IMG/VR virus record: IMGVR_UViG_3300046516_001406
Coordinates: 1 to 27,174 of that record
Length of the DNA: 27,174 nt
DNA from: a virus
Reading direction: 5' to 3' (one strand)
The first letter of the stretch is position 1; each line of letters begins with the position of its first letter. Below, in pieces: positions 14,812 to 21,655 of the stretch. The position numbers were made by a program, and so were the translations under genes. The notes under the pieces are model-generated. The model was not told the origin of the DNA and ran no database searches. It saw nothing but the letters and a program-made list of their open reading frames with translations.

Positions 14812-16080
14812 ATGAGCCTCTTCCGTCACAACCGACTCGAAGATGTGGAGGGCCGTGAGTTGTCTCTCGTCAAATCCGGTGCGAATGGGCGCCGCATTCT
14901 GCTTCGCAAGGATGATGAGCCGCTCGAGTTCGCCGACATGCTGTCCGTCCCCTGGGAGCACGAGGGCGCGTTCAGCGACATGCTCCGCAAGGAGGGAGTC
15001 GACGAATCGACGATCGACGCAGCGATCGGCGGCTTCCGTCTCCTGAAAGCCGCCAGCGACGATCTCCCCGAGGACGTCCGCGTCGTCGTGGAGAAGCTCG
15101 GTTCGCAGATGTACCCGATCATCAACAAGCCGCTCAACAACATGGACGACGCGGACGCGGGAACCGAGGGGACGAACGACAACGGCGCGAACGACCTCGA
15201 CGACCCCGAGGACACGACGTCGATGGCGAAGGACGAGGACGACCCGGACGAGGACGTCGACGATGTCGCGAAGCGGAACTTCGACCGCGGCGTTGGGGGC
15301 GGCGTCGATCGCGACAAGCTTCCCGCGTCAGACTTCGCGGGTCCTAACCGGACGTACCCGATCGTCACGCAATCGGACGTCGGGGACGCGATGAAATTGT
15401 CAGGCAAGGCAGCGGATCCAGCAGCCGTCAAGGCGCGGATCGCTTCCATCGCCCGACGCAAAGGACTCACGCCTCCGGGCGGGAGTGACGCCAACGTCAA
15501 AAAGGGGGGCACGATGTCCGATGGGACACTGCCGGTTCCGATCAGGAAGGACGACGGGTCCTGGGACCTGTCCGGCGTCCCGGAGGAGAACCGGACCTTC
15601 CTCGAGACGGTCCTGAAGGCGCATGACGATGCCGCGGCTGCCAACACGGAGCTCAAGGCACAGATCGTCAAGGAGCGCGAGGACCTCGCGAAGGAGCGCA
15701 ACTTGCGCCGCGAGAGCGAGTTCATCCAGAAGGCCGAGGGCTACAAGCACTTGGTCGAGGATCCGAACGAGCTCGGGCCGGTGCTGAAGGAGATCGCTGA
15801 CGCCGTCTCCCCGGAGTCGTTCGCGACCCTGGAGAAGGCACTCTCGGCCGCCGAGGCGCGCGTCGAGACCGGCGATCTGTTCAAGGAGCTCGGCGCAGCG
15901 AACCTGCCCGGTGAAGAGTCCGGCGGGGACGCGATGGCGAAGCTCGAGAAGATGGCCGCAGACCTCGTCGAGAAGAGCGGCGACACGGAGATGACGGTCG
16001 AGAAGGCCTTCGCCCACGTCCTCGTCACTCCGAAGGGACGCGAGCTGTACTCCGCCTACCTGGCCGGGGGGGTGGCATAG
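14812..16080 (+). CDS. DUF6582-type head assembly protein containing in-frame scaffold
   Basis: I favour ATG 14812 (MSLFRHN), 34 bases after the protease stop, giving 422 residues; ATG 14716 inside the protease gene is an alternative. Residues 12-36 (EGRELSLVKSGANGRR...) are a motif often seen next to prohead proteases. Residues 110-155 are very acidic. Residues 167-219 contain KLPASDFAGPNRTYPI and ARIASIARRKG, the DUF6582 pattern. From residue 235 onward the sequence becomes a Lys/Glu/Ala-rich helical region, suited to a scaffold. A strong ribosome binding site sits before codon 235, so the long form should coexist with a short form. The next gene begins directly after its TAG stop in the same frame. 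Confidence 0.7.
   Translation: MSLFRHNRLEDVEGRELSLVKSGANGRRILLRKDDEPLEFADMLSVPWEHEGAFSDMLRKEGVDESTIDAAIGGFRLLKAASDDLPEDVRVVVEKLGSQMYPIINKPLNNMDDADAGTEGTNDNGANDLDDPEDTTSMAKDEDDPDEDVDDVAKRNFDRGVGGGVDRDKLPASDFAGPNRTYPIVTQSDVGDAMKLSGKAADPAAVKARIASIARRKGLTPPGGSDANVKKGGTMSDGTLPVPIRKDDGSWDLSGVPEENRTFLETVLKAHDDAAAANTELKAQIVKEREDLAKERNLRRESEFIQKAEGYKHLVEDPNELGPVLKEIADAVSPESFATLEKALSAAEARVETGDLFKELGAANLPGEESGGDAMAKLEKMAADLVEKSGDTEMTVEKAFAHVLVTPKGRELYSAYLAGGVA
15502..15509 (+). promoter_or_regulatory. Internal hexa-G Shine-Dalgarno for nested scaffold
   Basis: AAGGGGGG lies four bases before ATG 15514, inside the coding sequence of the longer protein where it encodes Lys-Gly-Gly. A match to the ribosome binding sites of the capsid and tail-tube genes at this place is unlikely to be accidental. 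Confidence 0.7.
15514..16080 (+). CDS. Nested capsid scaffold protein (internal start)
   Basis: ATG 15514 is in frame with the longer gene and carries one of the window's strongest ribosome binding sites (AAGGGGGG at 15502-15509). The product would have 188 residues: a short leader, a long charged coiled-coil-like helix (KEREDLAKERNLRRESEF), an EGYKHLVED...LGPVLKEIAD helix, an Ala/Glu helix and a C-terminal segment ending ELYSAYLAGGVA. Composition and position (after protease, before decoration and capsid) fit a scaffold. The arrangement mirrors lambda, where Nu3 is translated from an internal start of gene C. I infer that this short form is made in excess over the long form. Confidence 0.7.
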   Translation: MSDGTLPVPIRKDDGSWDLSGVPEENRTFLETVLKAHDDAAAANTELKAQIVKEREDLAKERNLRRESEFIQKAEGYKHLVEDPNELGPVLKEIADAVSPESFATLEKALSAAEARVETGDLFKELGAANLPGEESGGDAMAKLEKMAADLVEKSGDTEMTVEKAFAHVLVTPKGRELYSAYLAGGVA

Positions 16081-16491
16081 ATGGCAGTCGAGAACAACGT
16101 CGGGATGGACTGGTCGCTTGCGGCCAACGTCGATCTCAGCGCGAAGCAGTTCTTCTTCGTCCTGTGCAACTCCACCAGCAAGGCCGACCTCTGCACAGGA
16201 GCGGCATCGGAGGGATTCTTCGGAGTCCTACAGAACGACCCGACGCTCGGCCAGGCCGCCGAGATCCGCTACGGCGGCATCTCGAAGGTCGTCTGCGGCG
16301 GGGCTTTCAACCCGGGTGACTACGTCACCTCGGACTCGGCTGGGAAGGCGATCAAGTACACGAAGGCGACCGTGTTCACGGGTACGCCGTACGTGGTCTC
16401 CGGCTCGTCGGTCTATGGCCTCGCGCTCAGCGCGGGCGTCAACGGCCAGCGCGCATCCATCGTCGTGCAGCCCATGGGGCTCCACAACTAA
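16081..16491 (+). CDS. Capsid decoration protein (DUF2190-like)
   Basis: ATG 16081 abuts the upstream TAG with no gap; a run of seven G (16066-16072) can serve as ribosome binding site. The 136-residue product follows the DUF2190/capsid-cement plan: an initial strand, GFFGVLQNDPTLGQAAEIRYGG, FNPGDYVTSDSAGKAIKYTKA, VYGLALSAGVNGQRASIVVQPMG. In many phages such proteins sit on the capsid surface and stabilise the expanded head. Its place directly before the major capsid gene is typical. Confidence 0.8.
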   Translation: MAVENNVGMDWSLAANVDLSAKQFFFVLCNSTSKADLCTGAASEGFFGVLQNDPTLGQAAEIRYGGISKVVCGGAFNPGDYVTSDSAGKAIKYTKATVFTGTPYVVSGSSVYGLALSAGVNGQRASIVVQPMGLHN

Positions 16492-16505
16492 CCGGCACAC
16501 AGGGA

Positions 16506-16516
16506 AAGGGGGGTTA
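16506..16516 (+). promoter_or_regulatory. Hexa-G Shine-Dalgarno of major capsid gene (AAGGGGGGTTA)
   Basis: The motif lies seven bases before ATG 16524 within a 32-base spacer. It shares eleven identical bases with the site before the tail-tube gene (20100-20110). Confidence 0.75.
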
Positions 16517-16523
16517 ACAAGAC

Positions 16524-17513
16524 ATGCCAGAGCCTTCTCTCAACGCTGTCCATGTAAACAGGCCGCTGACGATGATCAGCCAGGCCTATTTGCAGGACGC
16601 GCGAATGTACATCGCAGACAAGGTCTTCCCCGTCGTGCCGGTGAGCAAGCAGTCCGATCGCTACTTCATCTACACGAAGGGCGACTGGTTCCGCGACCAG
16701 GCGCAGATCCGCGCCCCGGCCACGGAGTCGGCAGGTGGCGGCTACGGGCTCGACAACACGCCGACCTACTACTGCCCGGTCTACGCGTACCACAAGGACG
16801 TCGACGATCAGGTCAGGTCCAACTCGGACGACCCGCTGAACGCGGATCGCGACGCCACGATGTTCGTGACGGAGCGGATGCTGATGAGCCGTGAGCGCCA
16901 GGCCGTCAACATCTTCTTCACCACGTCCACGTGGACGGGATCCTCGACAGGCGGAGACATCACGCCGGGCACATTGTGGTCGGCCGCGAACTCCACGCCT
17001 CTCGAGGACATCGAGACGCAAATCTGGGCGATCGAGGGCCAGACCGGGAAGTTCCCGAACCGGCTCGTGCTCGGAGCTACCGTCTGGAAGATCCTGAAGA
17101 ACCACTCGGAGATCATCGAGCGGATCAAGTACACGCAGCGGGGCATCAACACGCCGGAGATCCTGGCGTCGCTGATCGCGCCTCCGGGAGTCAACGACTT
17201 CCAGGTGCTTGTCGCCGCGGCGATCTACAACACCGCAGAAGAGGGGGCGACCGACAGCTTCACGTGGATCGCGCCCACGAAGTCCGCGGTGCTGCTGTAC
17301 TCGCCAGCGGAAGCAGGCATTCAGGTGCCCGCGTCGGGCTACAACTTCACCTGGACGGGTCTGCTGGGTGCAGGCGCATTCGGGTCGGTCATCTCGACGA
17401 TCCCGATGCCCTTCCTCGGCCGGAACACCGTCCGGATCGAAGGCGAGCTCGCGTTCGTCACGAAGATCGTCGGGGCAGACCTCGGCGCGTACTTCCTCAA
17501 CGCAGTCGCGTAA
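16524..17513 (+). CDS. Major capsid protein (HK97-fold expected)
   Basis: This 329-residue protein has the expected size and place, follows the decoration gene and has a strong ribosome binding site. Its N-terminal arm (NAVHVNRPLTMISQAYLQ, then IADKVFPVVPVSKQSDRYF) is characteristic of a family of phage coat proteins that begin with an 'HVN.PLT.IS..Y' motif. Later landmarks are the DRDATMFVTERMLMSRERQ helix, the EDIETQIWAIEGQTGKFPNRLVLG stretch (spine-helix and P-domain-like) and the C-terminal TVRIEGELAFVTKIVGADLGAYF. I see no separate delta domain, consistent with the presence of a distinct scaffold. The assignment is by pattern and context. Confidence 0.88.
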   Translation: MPEPSLNAVHVNRPLTMISQAYLQDARMYIADKVFPVVPVSKQSDRYFIYTKGDWFRDQAQIRAPATESAGGGYGLDNTPTYYCPVYAYHKDVDDQVRSNSDDPLNADRDATMFVTERMLMSRERQAVNIFFTTSTWTGSSTGGDITPGTLWSAANSTPLEDIETQIWAIEGQTGKFPNRLVLGATVWKILKNHSEIIERIKYTQRGINTPEILASLIAPPGVNDFQVLVAAAIYNTAEEGATDSFTWIAPTKSAVLLYSPAEAGIQVPASGYNFTWTGLLGAGAFGSVISTIPMPFLGRNTVRIEGELAFVTKIVGADLGAYFLNAVA

Positions 17514-17521
17514 GGAGAGAC

Positions 17522-17968
17522 ATGAGCGCAACAATGATCGAGTACATGGTCGAGAAGCCCCGGCCCATCCAGTTGAGCACGGGGGAGACGATCGAGGCGC
17601 AGGTCGGCCAGATCCTCTCGGCAGAGGAGGTCGAGTCCTGGGGTGAGGCCGCGGTGCGGCACATGACAGGAAGCGGCATCATCCGCGCGATCCCACTCGT
17701 TCATTCACCGCGTTCGCCAGAGCTCGTCGCCTCCGCAGGCTCGAGCATGGGGGTCGAAGGGGGCAGCGGCCAGGCCGCTGCCCCCGCTGCCAACGAGAGC
17801 GAGGTAGAGGTCGAGTTCCACCCGGGCGTCGTCTCGGAGAGCACGACGGCCAACGCCTCCGCTGGCTTCCCGCAGCATCGCGGAGGCGGAATGTACGTAC
17901 TTTCTGACGGGTCCCAGGTCAAGGGCCGTCATAAGGCCATCGCCGCCGAAGCCGCGCTCAAGGCGTAG
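17522..17968 (+). CDS. Hypothetical protein between capsid and connector genes
   Basis: ATG 17522 has a clear AAGGAG ribosome binding site and starts a 148-residue protein. The first 65 residues look like a folded domain (IQLSTGETIEAQVGQILSAE...GSGIIRAIP), followed by a low-complexity Gly/Ser/Ala/Glu linker and a short C-terminal piece with YVLSDGSQVKGRHKAIAAEA. Two ordered ends joined by a flexible linker suggest a protein bridging partners, perhaps a minor capsid or head-vertex protein. I cannot name the family. Confidence 0.65.
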   Translation: MSATMIEYMVEKPRPIQLSTGETIEAQVGQILSAEEVESWGEAAVRHMTGSGIIRAIPLVHSPRSPELVASAGSSMGVEGGSGQAAAPAANESEVEVEFHPGVVSESTTANASAGFPQHRGGGMYVLSDGSQVKGRHKAIAAEAALKA

Positions 17969-17970
17969 GT

Positions 17971-18342
17971 ATGGCAGAAGTCGGCACCCACGAGCACATC
18001 AAGGGCAAAGGCCTCTCGGCCGTCTCGGTCACAGGCGGTGGCGGCACCCAGACTTTCGATCTTCCCGTAAGCGGCTTCGTCAGCCTCGTCCTGCTGGCTC
18101 GGATGACGGCCAGCGCCTCCGGCGATCTTGCGGTTGCCGTGCAGGCGTACGAGGACGACGGAACCACGGCGTTCGCCGTGTCGCTGCCGACAGACCAGGC
18201 CGTCGCCTCCGCCCTCAACGCAGGCGTTGCCCGGCTGCTCGCCTCCTATAAGCTCAACGGCATCGACAAGGTGAAGGTCACTGTGACCAACACGAACGTC
18301 GCCGCCCAGACGGTCACCGTCGTCTACTACGCCACGGACTAG
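17971..18342 (+). CDS. Hypothetical beta-rich head protein
   Basis: ATG 17971 lies two bases after the previous stop and gives a 123-residue protein. It has regular hydrophobic strands separated by Gly/Thr turns: TQTFDLPVSGFVSLVLLARM, DLAVAVQAYEDDG, VKVTVTNTNVAAQTVTVVYYATD. The plan is a small beta-sandwich, as found in head decoration or neck proteins. The position before the connector genes favours a head role. There is no match I can name. Confidence 0.6.
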   Translation: MAEVGTHEHIKGKGLSAVSVTGGGGTQTFDLPVSGFVSLVLLARMTASASGDLAVAVQAYEDDGTTAFAVSLPTDQAVASALNAGVARLLASYKLNGIDKVKVTVTNTNVAAQTVTVVYYATD

Positions 18343-18355
18343 AGTTCACACGTCG

Positions 18356-18823
18356 ATGACGTGGACGTACGACCTCACCGAACTCGCCACATCCGAGGTG
18401 TACCAGATCCGGCTCGAGATCGGCGACACCGACGGCAGCGACCAACTCCTGCAGGACGAGGAGATCACCCAGAACATCGCGGTCGAGATGAACCTGTGGG
18501 GAGCCGCCGCACGATGTTGCGAGCAGATCAGCCGCGTCTTCCTGCGCAAGGCAGACATTCGCCTCGGCCGCGTCCTCTACCTGCTGTACGGCAAGCAGGC
18601 GACTCAGTACATGGACATGGCGAAATGCCTGCGCGTCAAAGCGCTCGGCGCCAACGTGCCGTGGATCGGCGGGCAGTTCGTCGAGGACAAGATCACGTAC
18701 GCCGAGGACGAGTCGCTCGTGAAGCCGAAGTTCGCAAAGGAGATGATGACCGACCCGTGGGTCGGTGTCCTCGGCTCCGACACCGACAACTCGACGGCCG
18801 GGCTTCCCATCGGCGAACAGTGA
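18356..18823 (+). CDS. Head-tail connector (adaptor, gp6/gp15-like)
   Basis: This 155-residue protein has the typical adaptor opening: EVYQIRLEIGDTDGSDQLLQDEEI, then two long helices (GAAARCCEQISRVFLRKAD and LYGKQATQYMDMAKCLRVKALG). In HK97 gp6 and SPP1 gp15 such proteins form a ring under the portal and extend the DNA channel. The C-terminal 45 residues are extended and less conserved. ATG 18356 lacks a strong ribosome binding site. The stop overlaps the next start by GTGA. Confidence 0.75.
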   Translation: MTWTYDLTELATSEVYQIRLEIGDTDGSDQLLQDEEITQNIAVEMNLWGAAARCCEQISRVFLRKADIRLGRVLYLLYGKQATQYMDMAKCLRVKALGANVPWIGGQFVEDKITYAEDESLVKPKFAKEMMTDPWVGVLGSDTDNSTAGLPIGEQ

Positions 18824-19179
18824 GCAAACTGCCTCCGCAGATCAAAGGGCTGATGCTCAACGAGGTCACCTGGGAGGGCTTCATCGGGCAGGATGGTTTC
18901 ACCGACGAGCTCTACACGGAGCCGCGCACGATCAAGTGCTGGATCGAGGAGAAGGGCGGCTTCGGAGGCATCCAGCGCAACCAGGCCGGAAGCAGCACTC
19001 TCGTCGATCCGAAGGTGGACGTGTACATGGACCCGAACGACATCGACCCTTCGACGGTGACGATGCGTGACCGCTGGACGTATACGATCAACGGCCAGGA
19101 GTTCATATCGCAGGCCGACCGTCTAGCCATCACGACCGGCCCCGACTCGAGCCCCTGGCTTCTGGTGGCGACGCTCTAA
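18820..19179 (+). CDS. Head closure / stopper-like protein
   Basis: GTG 18820 overlaps the adaptor stop by GTGA and gives 119 residues. The sequence is a compact beta-barrel type: TEPRTIKCWIEEKGG, then LVDPKVDVYMDPNDIDP, MRDRWTYTINGQEFIS and a final PWLLVATL strand. Order and size match the stopper that plugs the connector and serves as the docking site for the tail. The family call is from position and pattern. Confidence 0.65.
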   Translation: MSKLPPQIKGLMLNEVTWEGFIGQDGFTDELYTEPRTIKCWIEEKGGFGGIQRNQAGSSTLVDPKVDVYMDPNDIDPSTVTMRDRWTYTINGQEFISQADRLAITTGPDSSPWLLVATL

Positions 19180-19583
19180 TGACCGAACGGCAGGGTTCGT
19201 TCTCGGATTCGTACGAGGCCTTCCGCGAGGGCGTGGAGGACGGACTTCGCGTTGCCGCCGAGGAGATCATGGCCGCCGCCGACGTGCTCTGCCCAAAGGA
19301 CACGCTCACGCTCGTCCACAGCCGGTTCATCGACGACGTCGAGCGCTCCGCGACCGGAGCCAAGGTCACGATCGGCTACGGACGCGGCACCGACTTCAAC
19401 CCGAAGACCGGAGAGCACCCCAGCGAGTACGCCGTCCCGGTGCACGAGATCCTCAACGCGCGTCACGCGCCTCCCACTCAGGCGAAGTACCTCGAGACGG
19501 CAGCGCTCGCCTACGAGCCGACGTTCGGAGCGACTCTGCGCATCACGATTGAGGCGAGACTAGTCTCGAGGATACGCCCGTGA
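19179..19583 (+). CDS. HK97 gp10-like neck / tail-completion protein
   Basis: The ATG shares one base with the preceding TAA (TAATG). The 134-residue product opens with a long helix (YEAFREGVEDGLRVAAEEIM) followed by strands, then EYAVPVHEILNARHAPPTQAKYLETA, close to the gp10-like hallmark of Tyr/Val-His-Glu followed by a Lys-(F/Y)-Leu-Glu motif. Such proteins act in head-tail joining. The next gene starts in a GTGA overlap. Confidence 0.72.
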   Translation: MTERQGSFSDSYEAFREGVEDGLRVAAEEIMAAADVLCPKDTLTLVHSRFIDDVERSATGAKVTIGYGRGTDFNPKTGEHPSEYAVPVHEILNARHAPPTQAKYLETAALAYEPTFGATLRITIEARLVSRIRP

Positions 19584-20050
19584 CCGCCCTGATGGTCGAA
19601 GAGATTTGCGAGTTCCTCGTCTCGTTCTCGCCCGCGATCACGCTCGGAACCCCCGCCGCCGCGCTCAGCTTCAACCCGACCGGCAGCACCGGCAACATCT
19701 ACGGATTCGACATGCCGGACAAGCCGGACGCGTGCATCAGCATCTGGCCGTACGGCGGCTCGCTCCCGCATCTCGTCGACAACGTGGACGAGCCCACATT
19801 CCAGGTGAAGGTGCGCGACATGGTCGTGCCGTCCGGGGAGAAGACGATCCAGGGCGTCTTCAACGCGCTGCACGGCATCTACGAGCGCGCGCTCGTCCCC
19901 GCTGGAGACTGGTACTGGAACCGCATGTTCGCGCTGCAGAACCCGATCTACCTCGGACGCGACGACGTCCAGCGCCACCTCTGGGTGCAGAACTTCCGCG
20001 GCTTCGTCCGCAACCCGTTCCGAGGCGTCGAAGGCGCCGTCGACCACTAG
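19580..20050 (+). CDS. Tail terminator-like / minor capsid-type protein
   Basis: GTG 19580 overlaps the gp10-like stop; ATG 19592 is a possible alternative start. The 156-residue protein has the ISIWPYGG...EPTFQVKVRDMVV pattern, then IQGVFNALHGI, typical of small proteins encoded just before the tail tube that cap the tail and join it to the neck (phage minor capsid/tail terminator families). The final strand pair and the R-N-P-F tail are also typical. A 64-base spacer follows, after which tail-tube expression has its own strong ribosome binding site. Confidence 0.68.
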   Translation: MTALMVEEICEFLVSFSPAITLGTPAAALSFNPTGSTGNIYGFDMPDKPDACISIWPYGGSLPHLVDNVDEPTFQVKVRDMVVPSGEKTIQGVFNALHGIYERALVPAGDWYWNRMFALQNPIYLGRDDVQRHLWVQNFRGFVRNPFRGVEGAVDH

Positions 20051-20099
20051 GAATCCCCGCGCTGCCGATACCTACGGCCGCATGCTCACGTACGAGAGC

Positions 20100-20110
20100 A
20101 AGGGGGGTTA
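20100..20110 (+). promoter_or_regulatory. Hexa-G Shine-Dalgarno of tail-tube gene (AAGGGGGGTTA)
   Basis: It lies four bases before GTG 20115 at the end of a 64-base spacer and is identical over eleven bases to the motif before the major capsid gene. This decides the GTG as start. I see no convincing terminator or promoter hexamers in the rest of the spacer. Confidence 0.75.
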
Positions 20111-20114
20111 GCAA

Positions 20115-20525
20115 GTGGCAAACCCAAACGCGATCGCCGGGAAAAACGGGTCCGTCTACATCCCGGGAACGCCGAATGCCCCCATCGGAGAGATCACGCA
20201 GTGGCAGATCCAGGCTGACCGTGAGAACTACGACCAGACGGCGCTCGGCGACGACTGGAAGCGGTTCGTCATCGGCCTCGCCGGATGGTCTGGCAGCCTC
20301 ACCGGCTTCTACGCGATCCCGAGCGACTCGGCCGGACAGCTCGTTGTCTACAACGCGCTGATCAACGGCATCGAGTTCGCCTGCCAGTTCGTCACGGCCG
20401 TCGGCGGTGGCTTCTTCGAGGGAATCATTCACGTCACACAGTTCACGGTCGGCAACCCGAACAACAACTTGGTGTCGATCGCGTTCACCTTCACCGGAAA
20501 CGGCACATTGCAGCATCTGCCGTAG
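20115..20525 (+). CDS. Major tail tube protein
   Basis: This 136-residue protein starts AIAGKNGSVYIPGTP, continues with GEITQWQIQADRENYDQTALG and has the WKRFVIGLAGWSGSLTGFYAI strand and GIEFACQFVTAVGGGFFEGIIHV, closing on NLVSIAFTFTGNGTL. This is the gpV-like tail-tube plan common in siphophages. Hexamers of such proteins stack to form the tail tube, with the tape measure setting their number. Position between the terminator and the chaperone genes agrees. Confidence 0.85.
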   Translation: MANPNAIAGKNGSVYIPGTPNAPIGEITQWQIQADRENYDQTALGDDWKRFVIGLAGWSGSLTGFYAIPSDSAGQLVVYNALINGIEFACQFVTAVGGGFFEGIIHVTQFTVGNPNNNLVSIAFTFTGNGTLQHLP

Positions 20526-20527
20526 CC

Positions 20528-20908
20528 GTGCGCTCCTTCTCCGGATCCGGGGGGGCGGTCTACCTGCTCGGGGATCCCGTGACGAACGGGGTCTCTGAGC
20601 CGTGGCGCCCGCGCGCGCTGCTCGCGAAAGTCGCGCGCTGGGGCATGCGACTCAACGAGAACGTGTTCGTGGCACCGACGATGGGCGCCGACTCCGTCCA
20701 TGTCAAGCCGCAGCCGACGACCGCACGTCTCGAGGTCGAGGAGATCACCGGCATTGAGGTGGCGACCGGCGACGAACTGCTGGTCGAAATGCCCTTCATG
20801 GGCGGCAGCATCCGCGGCGTCGTCGAGGTGACGACGTCCGTGGCAAACCAACTGCAGGGCGACCCCCTGCTCATCGACGACCTGAAGGAGGTCGAGTATG
20901 TCCAGTGA
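20528..20908 (+). CDS. Hypothetical protein between tail tube and tail chaperone
   Basis: GTG 20528 follows the tail-tube stop by two bases, giving 126 residues. The N-terminal 40 residues are basic and Trp-containing; the rest is a mixed beta domain (TARLEVEEITGIEVATGDELLVEMPFMGG, then GVVEVTTSVANQL) ending in LLIDDLKEVEYVQ. The gene order suggests an accessory tail protein. The last 11 bases overlap the chaperone gene, whose AAGGAGG ribosome binding site lies inside this gene. I do not recognise a family. Confidence 0.6.
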   Translation: MRSFSGSGGAVYLLGDPVTNGVSEPWRPRALLAKVARWGMRLNENVFVAPTMGADSVHVKPQPTTARLEVEEITGIEVATGDELLVEMPFMGGSIRGVVEVTTSVANQLQGDPLLIDDLKEVEYVQ

Positions 20909-21431
20909 GACCCCCACCGCGACAGAGCCGAAGCAGGAGCCGATCGCAAAGGCGCCCCCGGCTGCCGAGAAGCCCGCGCCCGTGTCCGAGCCGAAGGTCG
21001 AGCCAGCATCGAACGGTTACGCCGACCGCAACGCGTTCCTGTCCCTGATCGGCGACCTCGCCGAAGACGACATGACGTTCACGACCACGAAGGGCAAGGA
21101 GATCAAGCTCCTCGTCCGCGAGATCACCGGCAAGGAGCGCGCCGACCTGATCACACTGCAGGCGGCCGCGTACGCGAAGGGCGAGCTCGACATGGTCAAC
21201 TACGAACGGAAGATGCTGCTCGCGGGCATCGTCGATCCGGAGTCGCCGGAGGGCGCCCGGCAGCCGCTCCTGAAGTCCGGTGACGCCGACGCGCTGATGG
21301 GCTTGGGGGCGTCAAAGGTGGCGTTGCTTGTCGCGAAGATCGAGGAGTTGTCGGCGATGGGTGTCGTGAACCAGACGAGGGTCGAGGGAAACTCCGCGAC
21401 CACCCCGAGCGACGACTCTACTTCCGCATAG
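20898..21431 (+). CDS. Tail assembly chaperone, short form (gpG-like)
   Basis: ATG 20898 is served by AAGGAGG and gives a 177-residue protein. The first 45 residues are Pro/Ala/Glu/Lys-rich and probably disordered, which is longer than usual. The folded part carries TKGKEIKLLVREITGKERADL, DMVNYERKMLLAGIVDPE and a final helix. In lambda-like phages gpG binds the tape measure while the GT domain recruits tail-tube subunits. The slippery site lies 14 codons before the stop, so this is the non-shifted product. Confidence 0.85.
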   Translation: MSSETPTATEPKQEPIAKAPPAAEKPAPVSEPKVEPASNGYADRNAFLSLIGDLAEDDMTFTTTKGKEIKLLVREITGKERADLITLQAAAYAKGELDMVNYERKMLLAGIVDPESPEGARQPLLKSGDADALMGLGASKVALLVAKIEELSAMGVVNQTRVEGNSATTPSDDSTSA

Positions 21432-21655
21432 CGGAGTCACAGGGGAAGAGCGTGAACGAGATGCTGGCGACCACGACTTCCTCAGAGATCGCCGAGTGGG
21501 CGGCCGAATACATGCTCCGCAACGAGGACGAGGAGCGGGCATATAAGGAGGCCGATGCTGAACGTCAGGCCCCCGAGGGCGTTGCGGGCGTGCTCGACGA
21601 GGATGCGGAAGCGGAGATCCTGCGGGTCGCGCGCGAGCGGGGGTACGAGGTCTAG
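20898..21655 (+). CDS. Tail assembly chaperone, -1 frameshift form (gpGT-like)
   Basis: Slippage by -1 at GGGAAAC (21386-21392) takes the ribosome from GGA AAC to GGG AAA and then CTC CGC. The coding path is 20898-21392 joined to 21392-21655, giving 252 residues. The added part, KLRDHPERRLYFRIAESQGK followed by SVNEMLATTTSSEIAEW and later AAEYMLRN, is the standard T-domain pattern. It is read in the -1 frame and is open before the shift, exactly as required. The 3' part also contains a GTG at 21452, but an independent start is not needed. Confidence 0.85.
21386..21392 (+). promoter_or_regulatory. -1 programmed frameshift slippery heptamer (G GGA AAC)
   Basis: The heptamer fits X XXY YYZ in the gpG frame. 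ACTCCGC at 21391-21397 pairs with GCGGAGT at 21431-21437, and a smaller stem TCCGC-ATA-GCGGA lies at about 21423-21435, so downstream structure is available to stimulate slippage. The stop of the short form lies within this element. Confidence 0.85.

Noticed and set aside
21452-21655. An independent 67-codon gene starting at GTG 21452
   Set aside because: The same frame is open upstream through a T-domain sequence reached by an in-phase GGGAAAC slippery site, so it is better explained as the frameshifted end of the chaperone.
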